From the NCBI GenBank assembly GCA_027858855.1, contig JAQIBV010000027.1:1-51692 (forward strand): a stretch of 51,692 nt of DNA. Direction: 5' to 3'. Below are positions 8,780 to 18,666 of this stretch, piece after piece. The stretch comes from Spirochaetota bacterium. Lineage in GTDB: Bacteria > Spirochaetota > UBA4802 > JAFGJZ01. The notes beneath the pieces are model-generated. The model made no database searches. It was not told the origin of the DNA and saw only the letters and a list, made by a program, of their open reading frames with translations. Position 1 is the first letter of the stretch. Every line of letters starts with the position of its first letter. A program made the translations under genes and the position numbers.

Positions 8780-11215
8780 TCAGCCAAGAGTTACTTCAAC
8801 AGCAACAACATCACCGCCCATCTCTATCGGCACAAGAGAGCCCTCAACCGGCTTTCCATCAACAAGAAGTGACTTCACCCCTTTGCTTACGCCATCCGGA
8901 TTTTTGATAGTTATGTTGTACGTTTTTCCACGAAACTTACGAGTTGCAGTGTAATCTTTCCATGCTTTTGGTATACACGGCTCTACCGCTAAGCCTTTAT
9001 AGTCTGGCTGTAATCCCAATATGGATTGAGATATTGCAACAAAATTCCATGCGGCAGTTCCCGAAAGCCAGGAGTTCTTGGCTTCTCCCGGTTTAAAAGC
9101 ATCTTTACCAGCAATCATCTGACAGTACACATACGGCTCCACCTTGTGCAGCTCAGAAATTTCCTCGTTATACGATGGAGCAATCTTTTTGTAATAGTCA
9201 AAAGCCTGATCTCCACGACCAATTTCAGTTTCAGCTATCATAACCCAGGGATTATTATGCGTAAAAATACCCGCATTTTCTTTATAACCTGCAGGATAGG
9301 TCGAAATTTCACCGTATTCGATATAGTACTTAGTGAATGCCGGCTGATTTAGCACTATACCGTAATCACAATCCAGATGTTTTTTAACAGAATCCATCGC
9401 CTTTTCGACAAGACCCTCATCCTTACCAATTCCAGCCATACCGCACCAGCCTTGTGACTCAATAAAGATCTTACCCTCTTCATTCTCTTTCGAACCGACC
9501 TTCTTGCCATAATAATCATATGCCCGAAGATACCACTCACCGTCCCAGCCGTGTTTCTTGACAGCTTCGACCATGTTGTCGATATGTTTCTGAGCATTAT
9601 CGGCCTCATCATTTTTACCGATTTCACGGCACAATTTGACATACTCTTTACCATACATCACAAAGAGCCCGGCAATCATCAATGACTCGGCAGTCCGACC
9701 CATCTTATTGTTTGTTGTCTGAAACGACTCGTTTGGATCTTCCGAAAAGCAGTTCAGGTTAAGACAGTCATTCCAGTCGGCACGGCCAATCAGAGGTAAA
9801 TCGTGTGGGCCAAGATTATTCACAACATGATAAAATGAGGCCTTCAGGTGGTCAAAGTGCGGCTTTTTGTTGTTTTCATCATTATCGAACGGAACCATCT
9901 CGTCAAGTATAGAGAAGTCTCCTGTCTCTTTGATGTATGCTGTAGTTGAAAGTATCAGCCAAAGCGGATCATCGTTAAAGTTACCACCAATGGTATCATT
10001 ACCACGCTTAGTAAGCGGCTGGTACTGGTGGTAAGCCGAACCGTCTTCAAACTGTGTAGATGCAATATCAATTATACGCTCACGCGCTCGTTCTGGTATC
10101 TGATGTACAAAACCGATGATATCCTGATTTGAATCACGGAATCCCATTCCACGTCCGATGCCTGACTCAAAGAAAGAGGCACTCCGTGAAAAATTGAAGG
10201 TAACCATACACTGATACTGGTTCCAGATATTGACCATCCGATCAAGTTTATCGTCATTGGTTTTCACATTGATCTTTTCAAGCAGATTATCCCAGAAAAG
10301 TTTCAGTTCATCAAAAGCAGCATCAACCTTTGCAACTGTATCAAAACGGGCAATCATCTCTTTTGCAGTTTTTTTGTTGATAACACCCTTTGATGCATAC
10401 TTCTCATCCCTTGGCATCTCTACATATCCCAGAACGAAAACAAAATCTTTCTGCTCACCTGGTTTTAATTCAACCTCAATGTAATGAGAAGCAATTGGCG
10501 ACCAACCATGCGCGATCGTATTTTTTGGAGAACCCGAAAGTACCACATCCGGTTCATTAAAACCGTTATATAAACCAATAAATGAATCCCGGTCTGTATC
10601 AAAGCCCTGTATCGGAGCGTTTACAGAATAGAATGCATAGTGGTCACGACGCTCCTTATACTCGGTCTTGTGATAAATCACCGAATCCTCGACTTCAACT
10701 TCTCCGGTCGAAAAATTCCGCTGAAAATTTTCCATATCATCAACAGCATTCCAAAGACACCACTCTACAAAAGAGAAAAGTTTCAGTTTTTTTACAGATT
10801 TGGAGTTATTTGTCAGCGTTACCTTTTGCAGCTCACCCCAGAATTTTTGCGGAATAAAATAGAGAACCTCTGCGGATACACCATTTTTTTCACCAGTTAT
10901 TTTTGTGTAGCTTAAACCGTGACGGCATTCATACGAGTCAAGCGGTGTCTTCATAGGTTTCCAGCCGGGTGACCAGACAGTCTCGCCGTCATTGATGTAG
11001 AAGTACTTACCACCATCATCTGCCGGTACATTGTTATAACGGTATCTTGTTAAACGACGGTATCGGGCATCTTTATAAAAAGTGTAACCCCCACCGGTGT
11101 TTGAAACAAGAGAGAAGAAGTCCTCATTACCAAGATAGTTTATCCATGGATAAGGAGTTTGAGGAGTTTCAATTACATATTCACGTCTTTCATCATCAAA
11201 ATGGCCGAATTTCAT
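8780..11215 (-). CDS. cbp: Cellobiose phosphorylase (GH94)
   Basis: An 811-residue cytoplasmic enzyme converting cellobiose and phosphate to glucose 1-phosphate and glucose. All landmark residues of the Cellulomonas gilvus enzyme are found at a constant offset of seven: R355, D361, W481 and the general acid D483 in ADWNDCLN. The RYRYNNVP segment typical of true cellobiose phosphorylases is present at 57-64. GGAGG stands 5 nt before the ATG. A second GH94 gene follows, a ROK regulator precedes it by 110 bp, and that gap carries 10-bp phased repeats. Overall this is an ATP-saving route for cellulose-derived sugar. Confidence 0.93.
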   Translation of the reverse strand: MKFGHFDDERREYVIETPQTPYPWINYLGNEDFFSLVSNTGGGYTFYKDARYRRLTRYRYNNVPADDGGKYFYINDGETVWSPGWKPMKTPLDSYECRHGLSYTKITGEKNGVSAEVLYFIPQKFWGELQKVTLTNNSKSVKKLKLFSFVEWCLWNAVDDMENFQRNFSTGEVEVEDSVIYHKTEYKERRDHYAFYSVNAPIQGFDTDRDSFIGLYNGFNEPDVVLSGSPKNTIAHGWSPIASHYIEVELKPGEQKDFVFVLGYVEMPRDEKYASKGVINKKTAKEMIARFDTVAKVDAAFDELKLFWDNLLEKINVKTNDDKLDRMVNIWNQYQCMVTFNFSRSASFFESGIGRGMGFRDSNQDIIGFVHQIPERARERIIDIASTQFEDGSAYHQYQPLTKRGNDTIGGNFNDDPLWLILSTTAYIKETGDFSILDEMVPFDNDENNKKPHFDHLKASFYHVVNNLGPHDLPLIGRADWNDCLNLNCFSEDPNESFQTTNNKMGRTAESLMIAGLFVMYGKEYVKLCREIGKNDEADNAQKHIDNMVEAVKKHGWDGEWYLRAYDYYGKKVGSKENEEGKIFIESQGWCGMAGIGKDEGLVEKAMDSVKKHLDCDYGIVLNQPAFTKYYIEYGEISTYPAGYKENAGIFTHNNPWVMIAETEIGRGDQAFDYYKKIAPSYNEEISELHKVEPYVYCQMIAGKDAFKPGEAKNSWLSGTAAWNFVAISQSILGLQPDYKGLAVEPCIPKAWKDYTATRKFRGKTYNITIKNPDGVSKGVKSLLVDGKPVEGSLVPIEMGGDVVAVEVTLG

Positions 11216-11240
11216 CGTGACCTCCGAATTATTTTATATA

Positions 11241-11290
11241 TAGGAAAATATAGGCAAATATAGGCAAATATTGATAAAAATGGGTAAATC
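11241..11290 (-). repeat. 10-bp phased direct repeats upstream of cbp
   Basis: Five consecutive 10-bp units on the plus strand read TAGGAAAATA, TAGGCAAATA, TAGGCAAATA, TTGATAAAAA and TGGGTAAATC; the middle two are identical and the outer ones degenerate. The period equals about one helical turn, so the units present the same face of the DNA. They lie 26-75 bp upstream of the cbp start, between the ROK regulator and its likely target, which suggests an operator or a bent promoter element. No clean -35/-10 pair could be fixed here. Confidence 0.6.
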
Positions 11291-11325
11291 GCAGACCTCT
11301 GCAACAATACCCGCAAGTTTCTATT

Positions 11326-12519
11326 TTAATAAAGAAAATCAATTCCTGTGGGCAATACAATCCCCTCGTGTGAAACAATAGCATCCTCAGCAAAAATCGC
11401 GTTGAGTATCATTCCGGCAGCACCATACGAAACAGCATCACCACCTCGACTCAAGAACGATATCTCACATTCCACACTGTTTGTATAGGGCCAATTTCTG
11501 TTAATTGCCTCATTTATAATGGCCGGTAACCGCTTTTCGAAAACCAACGCGTCACCACCGAAAAATACATGCGACAAATTAAACATGTTCACCAGAAAAG
11601 CCACATGCAGTGATAGCTCATTAAGAAAACGCTGTTGAACTTCACTATCTGTCGTAATTCGTTCGATCTCATCAGGTGTAAATGAAAACTGAGTCGTGCT
11701 GCCTTCATTCCAGAAAAGACTTCGAAACTCTCCGGATGAGTAATTTTTACCATAATAGACACGTCCGTCAATTACAATACCAACCCCAACTGCAACTGAA
11801 TGTGTATCATAAGCGGGATGTTTCGAATCGTTCAGCTCTATTAAAACCGTAATAAAATTACGGATCCCATTTCGGCGCCCCAGAGCAAGTTCACCCCAGG
11901 CACAGCATTTGGCATCGTTCTCATATAACACCGGTTTGCCTGATATACTATCCGCATTCATTCCAGGCGACGAAAACTGCGGCAGGCTGAAAGATTCAGC
12001 AACCTGTAAAGGAATCGACTGCTTTAAAACAGACCTGAACGGATCAACAACACCCGGAAGCCCAACACCAAGGCCAAGAATAGAACGCCCCTGATCAGAC
12101 TGTCGTCTCAGAAACTGATCTATTTCACTGTTCAAAAGGGCTTCAAAAGCACCCGGTGCATCGATAAAATATTTTTCACGCTCTACAATAGTACCATCAA
12201 GGTCAACAAGTACCGTTCTGCAGAATCCAGGCTGCAACTCGGCGCCCAGCACATAGCCGAACCCTGGATTTATCTTTAGCATTACGGGCTTTCGCCCTCC
12301 CAGCGGACCAGAATCACCCTCCGCAACGATCTGAATTAGATCTATCTCAATCAATTCATTGACTATATTAGTAACTGTCGATTTATCAAGATTAATTGAC
12401 CGTGCAATCTGCACACGGCTCGCAACCTTCTGTATCCACAAAGCATGCAGAATTTTCGAAATATTGGTACGCTTATCTCTTTTAAGCATCTCTGTCTCGT
12501 TAGTTGGTTTTAATTTCAA
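11326..12519 (-). CDS. ROK-family transcriptional regulator (NagC/XylR type)
   Basis: A protein of 397 residues. The N-terminal winged helix-turn-helix (~18-75) contains SRVQIARSINLDKSTVTNIV, followed by the GGRKP linker typical of ROK repressors and then a sugar-kinase-like ROK domain. The zinc motif CxCGxxGC of ROK kinases is absent, replaced around FRSLFWNEGS, so sugar phosphorylation is unlikely and a sensor role is favoured. The frame starts at a TTG with AAGGG 4 nt upstream; an ATG at 12489 is the alternative. It precedes the two GH94 genes in the same orientation and probably controls them through the phased repeats, with a beta-glucoside or its product as inducer. Confidence 0.88.
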   Translation of the reverse strand: MKLKPTNETEMLKRDKRTNISKILHALWIQKVASRVQIARSINLDKSTVTNIVNELIEIDLIQIVAEGDSGPLGGRKPVMLKINPGFGYVLGAELQPGFCRTVLVDLDGTIVEREKYFIDAPGAFEALLNSEIDQFLRRQSDQGRSILGLGVGLPGVVDPFRSVLKQSIPLQVAESFSLPQFSSPGMNADSISGKPVLYENDAKCCAWGELALGRRNGIRNFITVLIELNDSKHPAYDTHSVAVGVGIVIDGRVYYGKNYSSGEFRSLFWNEGSTTQFSFTPDEIERITTDSEVQQRFLNELSLHVAFLVNMFNLSHVFFGGDALVFEKRLPAIINEAINRNWPYTNSVECEISFLSRGGDAVSYGAAGMILNAIFAEDAIVSHEGIVLPTGIDFLY

Positions 12520-12643
12520 CTAACCCTTTCATAACTACTCCAAGTGTCAAACTTTTTTTTAATCCATTATGATTTTCGTCTATTTTCCAGAACTGGAATT
12601 TAAAGGTAGGCTTGGTATATGAAATCAGCTCAAGACTGTTTTT

Positions 12644-12681
12644 AAAAAAAAGGTGCAGTCGTAACACTAACAACTGCACCT
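12644..12681 (-). terminator. Terminator after the TMEM43-like gene
   Basis: Perfect 9-bp arms AGGTGCAGT and ACTGCACCT enclose a 13-nt loop. On the minus strand the stem is followed by a run of seven T (12644-12650). It ends the transcript of the TMEM43-family gene 49 nt downstream of its stop and insulates it from the ROK gene. Confidence 0.85.
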
Positions 12682-12729
12682 CCGAAACGTAAGCTATAAC
12701 TAACAAACTCTGTCACAGCACCTTTATCG

Positions 12730-13893
12730 TCAGGAAGCAACAGCAGCAGCTTTCTTTTTCTTAAGCATATAGATACCAACCCCAACTCCGACGGCCAGCA
12801 CAAGAAGCCCGATACCAACTAGTGGTCGAAAAATAATCCAGGCAATGGCAATAGTCATCAATGAGAGTGAAATGGATATAAGAAAAGCAACAAGAGTGGC
12901 GCCCATACCGATAAGGCTACCTATAACTGGAACAACATCACCCATAACAGAGAGGGGTTTTAAAATAAGTGTTAATCCACCAAACATCATCAGAAACCCG
13001 ACCAGACGCAATACCCAGGTCATGAGTGAATTAGCTGCCTTTGCAGTGCTAATCATTTCATCCTTCGATTTTAATCCGCGCTCAAGAAGGAACATGGTTT
13101 TGCCATTTTTGGCAGTGTAGGCACTTAATTGGGATCCTTGTTGCTGAGCAAGAACAGATATTTCCTGACTAGGACTGATAAAAGAGAAAGTAACACGGTA
13201 ATCCCCGATCTCCGGATTTGCCGGATCCTCACCCATGAAGAGTCCACCCTCCTGCAGTTTCGAACTATTTTTTATTATACCTGCAGTTTTATCCAGATGC
13301 TCCTGAGTATATTCATAGCGGGTACCCCCTGAAATCATAGTGATCTGCTCTCCGCTCAATTCATAGTCTCCAAATTTGGCAGAAGAGGCGTGAGAAGTCA
13401 GCTGTTTGATGACCATCCTTGGATTCAGGTGCCCTTCAGTTTTCTTAAAATCTTCTGAATCGATCTCGCTTGTAGACCACTCTTTCTTATACGAATAAGT
13501 CTTAACTGTTTCTGTTTTACCACCTACCTTTTTCTCTTCTTTAGTAGATACATGTTCATTCCATTGATACATCTCGACCTTTCGATCGAGCATCATTGCT
13601 TTTTCTGAAATCTTGAACATGGGATCAGACAGAACATCTTCCGTTACTGCAGTTCCTGATGTATGAATCAGTTTACCATCATTAGCAGACTGAAGATCGT
13701 CCACAGAAACAGTTATAGCAGCGCCACTCATCTCATCCAGGGCACGTAATGTTTTTACAGAATTACCCTCATTCCAGAACAGAACAACAAAAGAGAGCAG
13801 AAAAAGCAAAATCCCACCGATGACTCCACCAATACTCTCCTTGATACGACTACCCCACCCTTGAGTGGTTACCTCTGTGTAATTATCACCCAT
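12730..13893 (-). CDS. TMEM43 (LUMA)-family membrane protein
   Basis: A 387-residue member of the TMEM43/DUF1625 family. One helix lies at ~21-42 followed by the characteristic FWNEGxSV stretch. A long soluble region runs from ~45 to 285, and three to four helices close the protein before a lysine- and alanine-rich tail. Eukaryotic TMEM43 sits in the ER and nuclear membrane; the bacterial homologues have no established role, so only the family can be stated. The ATG has a near-perfect AGGAGG 5 nt upstream. It is monocistronic, with its own terminator. Confidence 0.82.
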   Translation of the reverse strand: MGDNYTEVTTQGWGSRIKESIGGVIGGILLFLLSFVVLFWNEGNSVKTLRALDEMSGAAITVSVDDLQSANDGKLIHTSGTAVTEDVLSDPMFKISEKAMMLDRKVEMYQWNEHVSTKEEKKVGGKTETVKTYSYKKEWSTSEIDSEDFKKTEGHLNPRMVIKQLTSHASSAKFGDYELSGEQITMISGGTRYEYTQEHLDKTAGIIKNSSKLQEGGLFMGEDPANPEIGDYRVTFSFISPSQEISVLAQQQGSQLSAYTAKNGKTMFLLERGLKSKDEMISTAKAANSLMTWVLRLVGFLMMFGGLTLILKPLSVMGDVVPVIGSLIGMGATLVAFLISISLSLMTIAIAWIIFRPLVGIGLLVLAVGVGVGIYMLKKKKAAAVAS

Positions 13894-14054
13894 AACGACC
13901 TCCTATTATATCCGGAAAAGATATTTTGCAAGCAGAATATTCAATATAATATTCCGGTTTTATGCTGTTTTAATATATTCAAATAGTTCAGTTTTTTTTA
14001 TAATCTTTCTGATTGAATTGATTATTTGGCATTATCCTATTTACCGTTTATCTC

Positions 14055-15434
14055 TCATTTAACATCCTGGATTTTCCACCCACCCTGCTTTTCAATATGG
14101 CGAATCATCTCTCCGGCTATATCCATGTTGGTAATTCCCTCAACACCCTCAAGTCCCGGTGAAGAGTTAACTTCCAGCACTCGCGGCCCATCAGACGAAC
14201 GAATAATATCGACTCCGGCAACCTTGAGGCCGGTAACTTTAGCGGCTCGGATGGCAAGCTTGCGCTCGTAGGGAGTAATCTTAATTTTGGCGGTACTTCC
14301 CCCCAAATGAATATTTGCCCTGAACTCTCCCGGTGCAGAAATACGCTGATATGCTGCAATAACCTTGTTATCAACAACGAAACAACGAATATCCCGCCCC
14401 TGTGCCTCTTTAATAAATTCCTGAACCAGAATGTTTGCCTTCAAACTCTTGAAGGCATTAATAACACTCTCGGCAGCCTTACGGGTTTCGGCCAAAACCA
14501 CGCCCTTGCCCTGTGTACCCTCTAACAGTTTAATAATCAGAGGGGCTCCACCGACCATGGTTATCAGGTCTTCCGTGTTCTCCGGTGAGTTAGCAAATCC
14601 GCTAAGTGGAATGTCAATCCCTTGAGAGAGCATCAGCTGCAACGATCGCAACTTATCCCGTGACTGGGCTATTGCCTCAGCCGAATTAAGACAGAAGGCA
14701 CCTAAAGATTCGAACTGCCGTACCAGAGCACAACCGTAAAAAGTAATTGCGGGTCGTATACGGGGAATTACTGCATCGATATCGATCAAAACCTCTCCGC
14801 CATGATAGTGAACTTCGGGAAGCATTGCCTCAAGCTTCATATAGCATTTCTTGATATCCAGAAATATCATCTCATGTCCGCGTTGTTGACCGGCCTCCAT
14901 AATACGACGATTGGAATATAGGTTCGGGTTACTGGCTAGCAGGCCTATCTTAAGACCACTTATCTGAACCCTCGAATTTTTATAAAGATCAGCTAAATTT
15001 GACTCTTCAAGAGCGCCCAGACAAAATCGCTTCTCGGGATCTACAAGCAGACGCCCCTTCATGGCTTCACGCCCAAGAAGCATTCGATATCCCATGGAGT
15101 CACGGTTAGTCAAGGTCAGTTCAATTTGCCAGAGATCCTCACCAATACGTACCGATGTGCTTATTACATATCTTTTTTCAGAATGGCCGCTAGAAGAGCG
15201 TATACTGCGCTTATCCACAACGGGAGCCTTACAATGAACAACTATTTTGCGATTGTTCTGAAGTGGATGTACATCAAATGAAACCCAGAGTGAGTTTTCG
15301 AAGTTGTATGGTTTTATATTTACAGCATGAAGCGATGAAGTCTTTGCACCAGAATCTATACGAGCCTTAACAGCCGGAATGGTAATCTCAGGCAGAAGTA
15401 TCCACTCCTCACACCCAATTATTGTTTTTTCCAT
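14055..15434 (-). CDS. RimB-RimK fusion: peptidase-like domain plus ATP-grasp glutamate ligase
   Basis: A protein of about 459 residues with two parts. Residues ~1-140 match the RimB / ATP-dependent zinc protease family (pepsin-like fold): [14 protein letters not shown] includes the DSGA motif, and LGREAM follows. Residues ~160-455 are a RimK ATP-grasp ligase with [18 protein letters not shown], the [11 protein letters not shown] strand and the metal-binding [14 protein letters not shown] end. RimK adds glutamates to the C-terminus of ribosomal protein S6, and RimB is its usual separate partner. The frame extends to a TTG at 15482; the ATG at 15434, with GGA upstream and the family N-terminus, is preferred. 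Confidence 0.85.
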   Translation of the reverse strand: MEKTIIGCEEWILLPEITIPAVKARIDSGAKTSSLHAVNIKPYNFENSLWVSFDVHPLQNNRKIVVHCKAPVVDKRSIRSSSGHSEKRYVISTSVRIGEDLWQIELTLTNRDSMGYRMLLGREAMKGRLLVDPEKRFCLGALEESNLADLYKNSRVQISGLKIGLLASNPNLYSNRRIMEAGQQRGHEMIFLDIKKCYMKLEAMLPEVHYHGGEVLIDIDAVIPRIRPAITFYGCALVRQFESLGAFCLNSAEAIAQSRDKLRSLQLMLSQGIDIPLSGFANSPENTEDLITMVGGAPLIIKLLEGTQGKGVVLAETRKAAESVINAFKSLKANILVQEFIKEAQGRDIRCFVVDNKVIAAYQRISAPGEFRANIHLGGSTAKIKITPYERKLAIRAAKVTGLKVAGVDIIRSSDGPRVLEVNSSPGLEGVEGITNMDIAGEMIRHIEKQGGWKIQDVK

Positions 15435-15642
15435 TTTTTTTCCAATTTTTATGATTACCCAGCTACTGAAAGGAGAGCGCAACTATATAGTGCTCACCCG
15501 ATATATCAAGTCAATTTTTCCCAGTTACTCTTAATATTCAGAGAGCAACTGGGTTTACCGATCATGCTTTCAGAGATAAAAATACTTCCTGAACCTGTAA
15601 ACTGATGCATAATAATAACTACAGTAGGACACCATTTCCACG

Positions 15643-15673
15643 AAAAAGGGAGAGCCCTTTTACAGACTCTCCC
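15643..15673 (-). terminator. Terminator of the adh-SDR unit
   Basis: GGGAGAG and CTCTCCC form a 7-bp stem around a 12-nt loop. On the minus strand five T follow directly. It is about 68 nt downstream of the SDR stop codon and would end the two-gene alcohol dehydrogenase-SDR transcript. Confidence 0.75.
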
Positions 15674-15740
15674 GATATTATTTTGTAGTTTCAGAACTAC
15701 TTTTTTGAAAAATTGAGACTATGAGGCTGAGTGTCGAGCT

Positions 15741-16439
15741 TTAATCAACTCTGTAATCCTGTGCACAATAGAGTTGTCCACTTCCCTCTTTCTGATCAAG
15801 TAACACCGGCACCAGAGCACCAGGCAAAACCGAATCAGGATCGTTAGGAGCCTTTTCGCCTCCCAGATCTGTTCGAAGCCAACCTGGATCCATGAGATTC
15901 ATTAACACATCTGAATCCGCAAGTGTAGGCAGCATGTCCCGTACATAACGATCAAGAGCCGCCTTAGAACAGCTGTAGGCCATCAGTTGAGGCTGATCGC
16001 TTATTCCACTCGTAACATTAACAATGCGTCCGAAGTTACGCTCTAGCATACCGGGTACAAAGGCATCACAAAGTTTTGCCGGCGCTACACAGTTTACCAT
16101 AAAGCTCGACTGATACTCATCAACCGTAACGGTGTAGATATCACGGTAGGTAGTCATAATCGCTGCATTATTATACAGAATATCCAGTTTTCCGTCGGTT
16201 ATTTTTTTTACATCTTCAATAACGGAATCAAGAGCCTTTGCATCTTTCAAATCGCCTTCAACCTGCTCAACTGTACAACCTTTTAAACGTAGCTGTTGAA
16301 GAAGTTCGGCCGTACCGGATTTTGACCGCGAATGCAGTATAACCTTTGCCCCTTTAGAGGCCAATGCTTGAGCTACACGAAAACCAACTCCACGGCTTGC
16401 TCCGGTTACCAAAGCCCATCTATTTTCAATCGTAATCAT
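15741..16439 (-). CDS. Short-chain dehydrogenase/reductase
   Basis: A 232-residue classical SDR. It has the Rossmann motif TGASRGVG at 12-19, NNAA at 90-93 and the catalytic Ser144, Tyr155, Lys159 set (NVTSG, YSCSK). Arg16 and the basic residues after the second strand (HSRSKSG) suggest NADP(H) preference. Its ATG lies 12 bp after the alcohol dehydrogenase stop, so the two are co-transcribed and may interconvert related carbonyl substrates. The substrate cannot be identified from sequence. Confidence 0.88.
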   Translation of the reverse strand: MITIENRWALVTGASRGVGFRVAQALASKGAKVILHSRSKSGTAELLQQLRLKGCTVEQVEGDLKDAKALDSVIEDVKKITDGKLDILYNNAAIMTTYRDIYTVTVDEYQSSFMVNCVAPAKLCDAFVPGMLERNFGRIVNVTSGISDQPQLMAYSCSKAALDRYVRDMLPTLADSDVLMNLMDPGWLRTDLGGEKAPNDPDSVLPGALVPVLLDQKEGSGQLYCAQDYRVD

Positions 16440-16451
16440 TCTTTTCCCTCT

Positions 16452-17624
16452 CTATTTTAATGCAAGATTCAATATGTTCTGTATATCACTCTTTGTCAAT
16501 TCCTTGAATCCACCAATGGTATGAGAACCATCATCTGTTACCTTGGATGCCATCTTCTCGATATTTGTATCATCGATATCCATATCTGAAAGACGAACAG
16601 GTAAATTAATATCACGGAAAAACTGCTCTAATTCAGCTATCCCCTGAAGTGCTGTTGATTCAGGATTCTCAAAATCGTAATCAACATTAAAGACCTCATG
16701 AGCAAAACGCGCAAAGCGTCCAACATTACTCTTATAGACATGTTTCATCCAGGCCGGGAATACAACTGAAAGACCTGCCCCATGTGCGACATCATAAATA
16801 GCACTAATTTCATGCTCTATGCCATGCGAGCTCCAATCCTGCGAACGACCACAGCCAATCATATCATTATGAGCAATAGTTCCGGCCCACATAATTTCAG
16901 CACGGGCAGTATAATCCTCAGGATTCTGCATAACACGATAGGCCTGATGAATAACCGTTTTCATAACCGACTCGCACAAACGATCAGAGAGTTCTACTCC
17001 CTTGGTAGTCGTAAAATATCTCTCCATCACATGAGCAAGCATATCTGCAATTCCACAAGCTGTCTGATAATCGGGAAGTGTATAGGTAAGTTCAGGGTTT
17101 AATAGAGAGAACTCGGGACGTAAAATGATGTTAGTCAATCCCTTCTTCAACTCGGCCTCTTCGTTAGAGATAACCGAACTGGGGCTCGCTTCGCTTCCGG
17201 CAGCAGGAATTGTCAGTACAACAGCAACCGGCAACATCTTTTCCGGTGAAGCCTTTCCCATATAAAAATCCCATACATCACCCGCATACTCAACACCAAC
17301 ACCAATAGCCTTAGCAGAATCGGCAACACTTCCACCGCCTACAGCCAGGATCAGACCAATCTTTTCTTTACGACACAACTCGATGCCTTCTTTCACAAGT
17401 GACAAACGCGGGTTTGGTTGAACACCCCCCAACTCCACAAACTGAACATCCGCATCATTCAGAGATTTCACTATTCTATCGTACAGTCCGCTTTTTTTGA
17501 TACTACCACCACCATAGTGAAGAAGTACCTTTGCCCCTGTCGCCTTACATAAAGATCCCGCCTGCAGCTCGACATCTTTACCAAAAAATATCTTTGTTTT
17601 GTTGTAAAAATCAAAATTCAGCAT
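16452..17624 (-). CDS. Iron-dependent alcohol dehydrogenase (BDH/YqhD type)
   Basis: A 390-residue group III alcohol dehydrogenase reducing aldehydes to alcohols. The nucleotide motif GGGSVADSAK is at 96-105. The four metal ligands are at D194, H198, H267 and H281, exactly the YqhD/butanol dehydrogenase arrangement. GGAGG lies just before the ATG. In this family the usual role is disposal of reducing equivalents or aldehyde detoxification, which suits a fermenting saccharolytic cell. It is first in a two-gene operon with the SDR. Confidence 0.92.
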   Translation of the reverse strand: MLNFDFYNKTKIFFGKDVELQAGSLCKATGAKVLLHYGGGSIKKSGLYDRIVKSLNDADVQFVELGGVQPNPRLSLVKEGIELCRKEKIGLILAVGGGSVADSAKAIGVGVEYAGDVWDFYMGKASPEKMLPVAVVLTIPAAGSEASPSSVISNEEAELKKGLTNIILRPEFSLLNPELTYTLPDYQTACGIADMLAHVMERYFTTTKGVELSDRLCESVMKTVIHQAYRVMQNPEDYTARAEIMWAGTIAHNDMIGCGRSQDWSSHGIEHEISAIYDVAHGAGLSVVFPAWMKHVYKSNVGRFARFAHEVFNVDYDFENPESTALQGIAELEQFFRDINLPVRLSDMDIDDTNIEKMASKVTDDGSHTIGGFKELTKSDIQNILNLALK

Positions 17625-17706
17625 TGTTAACCTCCATTAACATTAAAATAATTGTACCTTTAACAAAATACCAATAATAATTGGATAAATCATGTTTTGA
17701 TTTATC

Positions 17707-17718
17707 TAACACGTGTTA
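17707..17718. promoter_or_regulatory. 12-bp perfect palindrome upstream of adh
   Basis: TAACACGTGTTA is a perfect palindrome 83 bp upstream of the alcohol dehydrogenase start, the right distance for an operator near a promoter. No regulator gene with an obvious match is adjacent. Chance occurrence in AT-rich DNA cannot be excluded. Confidence 0.35.
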
Positions 17719-17876
17719 TATGGAGACAACTTAATAAACACCCACCTGATTTCAAGAACTTGTTTGTTTTTTTCTCTGTTTTTCGTGTTTATTATGAATA
17801 GGTATGAATATTTGAAGGAATACACAGAGATAACCTGCTCGATCTTTTTGTTTTTCAGACTGGGAAAAATAACTCT

Positions 17877-18263
17877 CTATAAAACCGCTAAAGCCTTACG
17901 ACCGGTATCAGTAATCAGAAGCTGTATCATATCTGTATGCGAAAAGATATCACGCTCATCCCAAAGGTCGGGTCTTTTAAAAACAAGCTCCTTCTCTTCA
18001 GGGGTAAGCATGCGATCTGATATATAAGTACAGGATTCTCCATCCGGTGAATTCTCTTTATAAAGTGCCATCCGCAGGGTGATTTTATTTTCTGCGACCA
18101 TCGAGCTGATAATAGTCGATGCATATTGATATAGCTGTTGTCGGGGAATATCTCTGTTTGAATACCAGACATAGTTAACTACATTAATGATGCTGTCACT
18201 ATAATAGTCTGCCTCCAGTAATATTGAAAGTTCAATGTCATTTATTCCGCTTATGTTTTCCAC
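17877..18263 (-). CDS. Hypothetical protein, 128 aa
   Basis: Not recognised. A soluble, acidic protein with no signal peptide or membrane helix; the predicted secondary structure by eye is mostly helical, ending in LLITDTGRKALAVL, which resembles the wing or last helix of small winged-helix proteins, but this is weak. The start is taken as GTG at 18263 because AAAGGAGG lies 4 nt upstream; the frame itself runs 7 codons further to an ATG. It is alone, with long AT-rich gaps on both sides. Confidence 0.6.
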   Translation of the reverse strand: MENISGINDIELSILLEADYYSDSIINVVNYVWYSNRDIPRQQLYQYASTIISSMVAENKITLRMALYKENSPDGESCTYISDRMLTPEEKELVFKRPDLWDERDIFSHTDMIQLLITDTGRKALAVL

Positions 18264-18666
18264 AGCTCCTCCTTTCGGATACAATTATCTATTGCACCCT
18301 GAACAATATCGGGTAGTGAATAATCTCTACGAACACCGAATAATTTACACAGCCCACTAACCTATATAACTGCGTTTTCACAAGTTTTGTTAAATTTTTT
18401 TTTAGCTGATTAAAAAAAATCAGTAAAACAGCTCTTCTGAAACATAGAAACTTCTCGAATTTATCTATATATAGAAACCACCGAATTTATTGCTAATTTT
18501 GACTGGTGATTACTTCACTTCATCCGTTGGTTAAAAACAAAGTTGACACCCGATATGTACTCTTTAAATTTCACACTATAAATTCTACTAAAACAGAATT
18601 AATGAACCTATATCTGTCCTCAATACTTATATCCTTCAATTTTAATTTTTTACACAGAGGCAAAAG
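18264..18666. other. AT-rich intergenic region before aguA
   Basis: No gene is seen. The only promoter-like element for the agu operon is TTGACA at 18543-18548; the best paired -10 is TTAAAT at 18564-18569 with a short 15-bp spacer, about 95 bp before aguA. A short inverted repeat CTGATT/AATCAG around an A-run lies near 18402-18424 without the features of a terminator. Confidence 0.35.

Noticed and set aside
11326-12519. ROK protein as a glucokinase
   Set aside because: The N-terminal winged helix and the missing CxCGxxGC zinc motif make it a regulator rather than an enzyme.
17713-18027. Plus-strand frame of 104 codons
   Set aside because: Overlaps the antisense 128-aa gene, which has a strong AAAGGAGG site; the plus frame has none.
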